Shown: piece after piece, positions 60,338 through 64,000 of the stretch
How the letters are laid out: every line of letters begins with the position of its first letter
How positions within the stretch are numbered: the first letter of the stretch is position 1
Assembly (NCBI RefSeq): GCF_900168205.1
Contig: NZ_FUZE01000006.1
Span: 62,001-126,000 of the forward strand
Source of the DNA: Chryseobacterium balustinum
Lineage (GTDB): Bacteria > Bacteroidota > Bacteroidia > Flavobacteriales > Weeksellaceae
Reading direction: 5' to 3'
Length of the DNA stretch: 64,000 nt
Notes under the pieces: generated by a model
Seen by the model: the letters and a program-made list of their open reading frames with translations, nothing else
Databases searched by the model: none
Told to the model about the DNA's origin: nothing
Position numbers and translations under genes: made by a program

Positions 60338-61393
60338 TTATTTCTTATCAACAACAATTCTTGCTTCACGATTTGCCAATTCCCATGCTGTAGCAAAAAC
60401 AAGCTGTGTTCTTTTCTGTAGCAATGGAAAATCGATTTTCTCAACATCATCGGTCGGTTTGTGATAATCTTCATGAATTCCATCAAAGAAAAATGCTACA
60501 GGAATACCGTGTTTTGCAAAATTATAATGATCAGAACGGTAATATAATCTGTCCGGATCTTTTGGATCATCATATTTATAATTCAATTCTAGGTTATTGG
60601 TCTTTTTGTTGGCTGCTTCATTAATTATTTTCAGTTCTGAACTCAACATTTCAGAACCAATCACGTACACATAATTTTTACCTCTGTTTGCAATATCATC
60701 TCTTCCGATCATGTCAATATTTAAATCAGCAACGGTATTTGCCAAAGGAAAAACAGGATTGTCAGAGTAATAAGAAGATCCGAAAAGACCGTGTTCTTCA
60801 CCCGTTACATGTAAAAATAGGATTGATCTTTTGGGACCGTTTCCTTTCTTTTTAGCATTTTGAAAAGCTTTGGCAATCTGCATCACTGCGACAGTTCCGC
60901 TTCCATCGTCATCTGCACCGTTATAAACCTCTCCGTTTTTTGTTCCTACATGATCGTAATGAGCAGAAATTACAATAATTTCTTCAGGTTTTTCGCTTCC
61001 TTCTACAAATGCTAAAATATTCTCAGAATCCGGTAAATTTCCACCACCTCTTTTATTCATATAAGAAGACGGAACTTTTTGATAATATGAACCTAAATTT
61101 TTAGGAAACGAAATCCCTAAGTCTTTGTAAAATTTAATAATATATTCTCCAGCTTTTTTCTGACCCGGACTTCCTGTGTCTCTTCCCTCCATTTCGTCAG
61201 ATGCAATTACGTATAGATTTTTCTTTAAGTCTTTGAGCTTAATTTGTTGATATGCTTTGTTAAAAGCTTTTTCATTGTTTGAATTACTTGAACTTATATT
61301 TTGATTTTGATTCTGTCGATCACCAGAAATATTTGCTGTTCCACAACTGATAAGAAGAGTTGCTGAAAATATAGGGAGAAGTAATTTCTTCAT
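60338..61393 (-). CDS. M28-family zinc peptidase lipoprotein
   Basis: This 351-residue lipoprotein has the lipobox LISC (Cys 17) and a Ser/Asn-rich spacer. The catalytic domain has the M28 metal ligands in VISAHYDHVG (HxD), YNGADDDGSGTVAVM (Asp), HVTGEEHGLFGS (Glu pair) and a late SDHYNFAKHGIPVAF (His). It is probably an aminopeptidase at the cell envelope. It diverges from the aminotransferase gene. Its -7 match (TATTTTTG) lies at 61427-61420. Confidence 0.92.
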   Translation of the reverse strand: MKKLLLPIFSATLLISCGTANISGDRQNQNQNISSSNSNNEKAFNKAYQQIKLKDLKKNLYVIASDEMEGRDTGSPGQKKAGEYIIKFYKDLGISFPKNLGSYYQKVPSSYMNKRGGGNLPDSENILAFVEGSEKPEEIIVISAHYDHVGTKNGEVYNGADDDGSGTVAVMQIAKAFQNAKKKGNGPKRSILFLHVTGEEHGLFGSSYYSDNPVFPLANTVADLNIDMIGRDDIANRGKNYVYVIGSEMLSSELKIINEAANKKTNNLELNYKYDDPKDPDRLYYRSDHYNFAKHGIPVAFFFDGIHEDYHKPTDDVEKIDFPLLQKRTQLVFATAWELANREARIVVDKK

Positions 61394-61436
61394 AATTTAA
61401 AATATTTGTTTAAAAATAACAAAAATATTCCAACTG

Positions 61437-61466
61437 TTTGTCGCTTGCATTTTTTTTATATATTTG
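61437..61466 (+). promoter_or_regulatory. Promoter of the aminotransferase gene
   Basis: TTTG at 61437-61440, an 18-bp spacer and TATATTTG at 61459-61466 match the consensus closely. The TTG at 61464 belongs to the -7 box, so the gene starts at ATG 61476. Confidence 0.75.
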
Positions 61467-61475
61467 ATAAACACT

Positions 61476-62615
61476 ATGGAAAAAAATTACGGATTTAATG
61501 ATTATAAATTTTTTACAGATATGTCGGAGCTTTCTTCCAGGCATAAAAGTTATGATTTGTCATTAGGTCTCCCCGATTTTGAAATTGATCCTCGCCTTCG
61601 GTATTTTCTTAAAGAATCTGCCGATATGATCAGTCACAGCTACGAATCGTTAGCGGGAAATTCTTTATTGATTGAAAAAATTATTCAATTTAATTTAAAC
61701 AGAAAAAACAGCGTACAATTAAAATACGAAGAAGTGAATATTGTTCCCTGTTCTACATTCGGTTTGTACACTTCCTTAAAATCGATTTTAAATAGCGGTG
61801 ATGAAGTGATTGTTATTCAGCCTTCTTATTATACGTATGCTCCCTCAATAGTTATGAATGGCGGTATTCCTGTTTACTACGATTTGGAGAATGATTTTAA
61901 AATTGATTGGGAAAAACTAAAGCAATGTATTTCTTTAAAAACAAAAGCGATCATTGTCAATTCTCCCCAAAATCCGACGGGAAAAACGTGGAGCAAAGAA
62001 GATTGGGATCAGTTGTATGAGCTTATAAAACATCAGGAAATTTATCTTATTTCTGAAGAAGTTTATGATATTTATCATTATGATAATGCGGAACATTACA
62101 GTTCGTTTTTGCATCCTGAGTTAAGGAAAAAAACATTCTGTATTTTCTCTTTTGGGAAAATGTTTCACGCAACAGGCTGGAAAGTAAGTTATATTTTAGC
62201 TTCAGAAGGTCTGCTTGAAAATTTCAGAAATTATCAGCAATATATTTCGTACAGTTCCAATTCACCCTGTCAATATGCCATTGCAAAGTACCTTGATGTT
62301 TTTGACCCTTCTGAAAATCAAAAAATCATGGAGAATAAGCGTAATATTTTTAATGAATTGATACAATCTACCCCTTTAGTTGTTGAAGAAATATCTCAAG
62401 GTGGATTTTTTCAGATTGTAAATTTTAGAAATGTTTCTAAAACGATGACCGATATTGAATTTTCTAAATGGTTAACTGTAGAAAAAAAAGTTTCTTGTTT
62501 ACCGCTTTCAGCATTTTATAATTCTAAAACAGATTCAGATTATATCAGATTCAGTTTTGCTAAAAAAGATGAAGTGATTATTCAGGCTTTGGAGCATTTG
62601 AAGAAAGAATTGTAA
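61476..62615 (+). CDS. PLP-dependent class I/II aminotransferase
   Basis: This 379-residue aminotransferase has NSPQNPTGKTWSKEDW (about 170-185), ISEEVYDIYHYDN (Asp/Tyr that hold PLP) and SFGKMFHATGWKVSYIL (about 225-241), whose Lys forms the Schiff base. A final DYIRFSFAKKDEVI binds the substrate carboxylate. The overall look is that of methionine or kynurenine aminotransferases (YbdL-like), but substrate cannot be fixed. The start at 61476 leaves a 10-nt gap from the -7 box. Confidence 0.9.
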   Translation: MEKNYGFNDYKFFTDMSELSSRHKSYDLSLGLPDFEIDPRLRYFLKESADMISHSYESLAGNSLLIEKIIQFNLNRKNSVQLKYEEVNIVPCSTFGLYTSLKSILNSGDEVIVIQPSYYTYAPSIVMNGGIPVYYDLENDFKIDWEKLKQCISLKTKAIIVNSPQNPTGKTWSKEDWDQLYELIKHQEIYLISEEVYDIYHYDNAEHYSSFLHPELRKKTFCIFSFGKMFHATGWKVSYILASEGLLENFRNYQQYISYSSNSPCQYAIAKYLDVFDPSENQKIMENKRNIFNELIQSTPLVVEEISQGGFFQIVNFRNVSKTMTDIEFSKWLTVEKKVSCLPLSAFYNSKTDSDYIRFSFAKKDEVIIQALEHLKKEL

Positions 62616-62731
62616 ATGTTAGCAGAAATTCTTAATCCATAAAATTTACATTTTTCAATTTCCTTTATCATTTAGTTTTAAATGATAAAGGAAACTTCCA
62701 TAGAAAATAAAACTTAATAAAAATAACTTCA

Positions 62732-63600
62732 ATGAAGATCTCAAAAAAAATCTTGATGTATTTATGTATCATCATCTTATTTTATTCGTGTGTACCAAAA
62801 AAGATCCTTTGGTTGGAACATGGAAATTTACTTATAGTCATGCAAGTAATGAAGCAGATAGGTATAAAGAAGATGATTATTCATCATACACATCATATAT
62901 AACTCTTTCTGGTGATAATTCTTTTTTGTTCGTAGATCACGGAGAATTAAGCCCTATAACTTTACCGAGTATTCCTAAAGATTCGCTGAGTGAAAATGAT
63001 AATAACACCGAAGTTTATTTCGGAACGTGGTCAGTAAAAGACTCAATAATTTATTTTGAAACTCAAAATCATAAGAACAGTCCAGAATTCACATCTAAAA
63101 TAATTTCTAAAAACGACAGAAATATGAAACTGAATTTCCCTCAACAAAAGCAAGTGAATGGAATGGAATTTAAATATAAAAAAGATGATTATAATGATGT
63201 AAGCCGCTCGAAATATAACTTTACGGCTAATGAATTAAATAAATGGCGGATAAAAAATAAGAGTAAACAAACAAAAGAAAAAATAAGATCCAGAATAGAA
63301 AATGCTTTGCAGTTTTCTATTGCTTTTTTGGAATATCACGAATCTGAAAATAAAGTTGCGATGACGCTTTATTTAGAACCTTTACCTTTCAAATTTTATG
63401 GAAATGGAATTGCATTAAAAAATCATTACAAAAACGAAAAGTGGAATGATTTGTTTTATGATGAAGAAGATGCTTCTATTGCGTATGATATGCTTAAGAA
63501 AAGTTTCAACAGTGTAGCAAGTATTCCTGACGAAATATCGATAAATCCTATAAAAATTAATATTTTCATTCTGAAAGAAACATTAAAAAACTTGAAATAA
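62732..63600 (+). pseudogene. Lipoprotein split by a frameshift in a poly-A tract
   Basis: ATG 62732 opens a textbook lipoprotein signal peptide, MKISKKILMYLCIIILFYSC, with the Cys at residue 20. That frame then runs out of sense. The mature body (KKDPLVGTWKFTYSHASNEA onward, to 63600) is in another frame, which joins at the A6 run 62797-62802. One extra A would join them as CVPKKDPLVGTWKF. The body looks like a lipocalin-type domain (LVGTWKF, then VYFGTWSVKD). It may be a mutation, a phase-variable tract or a sequencing error. Confidence 0.75.
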
Positions 63601-63641
63601 TATAATTTTAAACTTTGAATATTTATTTCTAACAAATAAAA

Positions 63642-63664
63642 AAGCACTGCGTTTTGCAGTGCTT
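63642..63664. terminator. Shared terminator between convergent genes
   Basis: A 9-bp perfect stem (63642-63650 with 63656-63664) with a GTTTT loop has T-rich sequence on both outward sides. It ends the frameshifted lipoprotein gene and the OmpA-family gene. Confidence 0.8.
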
Positions 63665-63682
63665 CTGTTTATTTAATTTTAA

Positions 63683-64000
63683 TTAAAGGGAAAGAACCCT
63701 TAGATCAATTCTTCTATTTTTTGCGCGACATTCATCGGTGTCATTAGCTTCACACACAGGATACATTGAGCCATAGCCTTCTGTTTCTATACGATGTCCT
63801 GCAATTCCCAATTCCAATAGTTTCAGTTTTGTGGTCTGCGCTCTTAAATTTGAAAGCTTCACATTGGTTTCCTGATTTCCGGTGTTATCCGTGTATCCGG
63901 CGAGCTTTATTCTCATATTCGGATAAGTATTCATGATTTCAACCAAATTCAACAATTGGGCTTCCGCCTTTTCCTTAATTTCACTTGAACCGCTTTCAAA
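63683..64000 (-). CDS. OmpA-family protein, C-terminal part
   Basis: The coding frame runs to the window edge, so the N-terminus lies outside. The visible 105 codons form an OmpA peptidoglycan-binding domain: IKLAGYTDNTGNQETNVKLS (the TDNxG motif), LSNLRAQTTKLKLLELGIAG and RIETEGYGSMYPVCEANDTD then CRAKNRRIDLRVL (the NRRV/I motif). It anchors an outer-membrane or lipoprotein to peptidoglycan. A pair of Cys near the end could form a disulphide. Confidence 0.93.
   Translation of the reverse strand, partial: FESGSSEIKEKAEAQLLNLVEIMNTYPNMRIKLAGYTDNTGNQETNVKLSNLRAQTTKLKLLELGIAGHRIETEGYGSMYPVCEANDTDECRAKNRRIDLRVLSL

Noticed and set aside
62764-62800. Start of the 278-residue frame at ATG 62764
   Set aside because: Those codons are an out-of-frame reading of the lipoprotein signal peptide that begins at 62732, so the true start is upstream with a frameshift at the A run.
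1-64000. CRISPR array, tRNA or rRNA genes
   Set aside because: No regularly spaced direct repeats with unique spacers, and no tRNA or rRNA signature, were recognised by reading. A tool search (tRNAscan-SE, CRISPR finder) was not possible.

Overview
The window looks like chromosome of a Flavobacteriia member, most like Chryseobacterium and relatives (Weeksellaceae); the genus is an inference. Support: AT-rich DNA, repeated matches to the Bacteroidota promoter (TTTG or TTG, about 18-20 bp, then TAnnTTTG), the type IX secretion gene porQ beside cmk and pyrH, an Omp85 lipoprotein of the TamL type, a fused ResB-CcsA haem ligase, and many lipoproteins with short lipoboxes. No rRNA, tRNA, CRISPR array or prophage was recognised.

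Layout. 1-2.4 kb: accessory DNA with a broken HTH gene and a leftward operon of unknown function. 2.4-9.9 kb: a MarR/GNAT pair and a complete RND efflux operon with its own GbsR/MarR-type regulator, each with a palindrome inside its promoter. 10-15.6 kb: GNAT, DUF2007, the lysine-catabolism pair (lysine 6-transaminase and aminoadipate-semialdehyde dehydrogenase), small proteins and an SPFH protein. 15.7-35.3 kb: conserved core (ResB-CcsA, FtsK, LolA-like, LptF/G, Frr, PyrH, PorQ, Cmk, TrmH-type methyltransferase, TamL, SanA-like) with a few lipoproteins of unknown function. 35.3-39.8 kb: PaaE-like reductase, TlpA-like thioredoxin and an iron-type ABC transporter split by a repeat-flanked GxxExxY gene. 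39.8-47.1 kb: a MarR-controlled fatty-acid beta-oxidation operon (HCDH-ECH fusion, thiolase, acyl-CoA dehydrogenase) interrupted twice, by a REP-associated transposase and by a four-helix-bundle gene. 47.1-64 kb: small exported proteins, a SpoT-like HD protein, a TonB-dependent receptor, UvrA, a LytS/LytTR two-component pair, endonuclease V-like, VOC, GNAT, M28 peptidase, aminotransferase, a frameshifted lipoprotein and a partial OmpA-family protein.

The most striking theme is how small passenger genes sit in this genome. A GxxExxY nuclease-like gene lies between diverged direct copies of a palindromic repeat inside an iron-transport operon. An IS200-like transposase has four mirror-image REP hairpins inside the beta-oxidation operon. 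An S23-type four-helix gene is bracketed by 18-19 bp repeats in the same operon. A lipoprotein gene separates ftsK from a second, synonymously diverged copy of its last codons. Other points for a second look are an inverted pair of perfect DnaA boxes at 58.05 kb, twin 20-bp palindromes before the beta-oxidation regulator, a structured leader before the TonB receptor, and a poly-A frameshift that separates a lipoprotein signal peptide from its mature domain at 62.8 kb.
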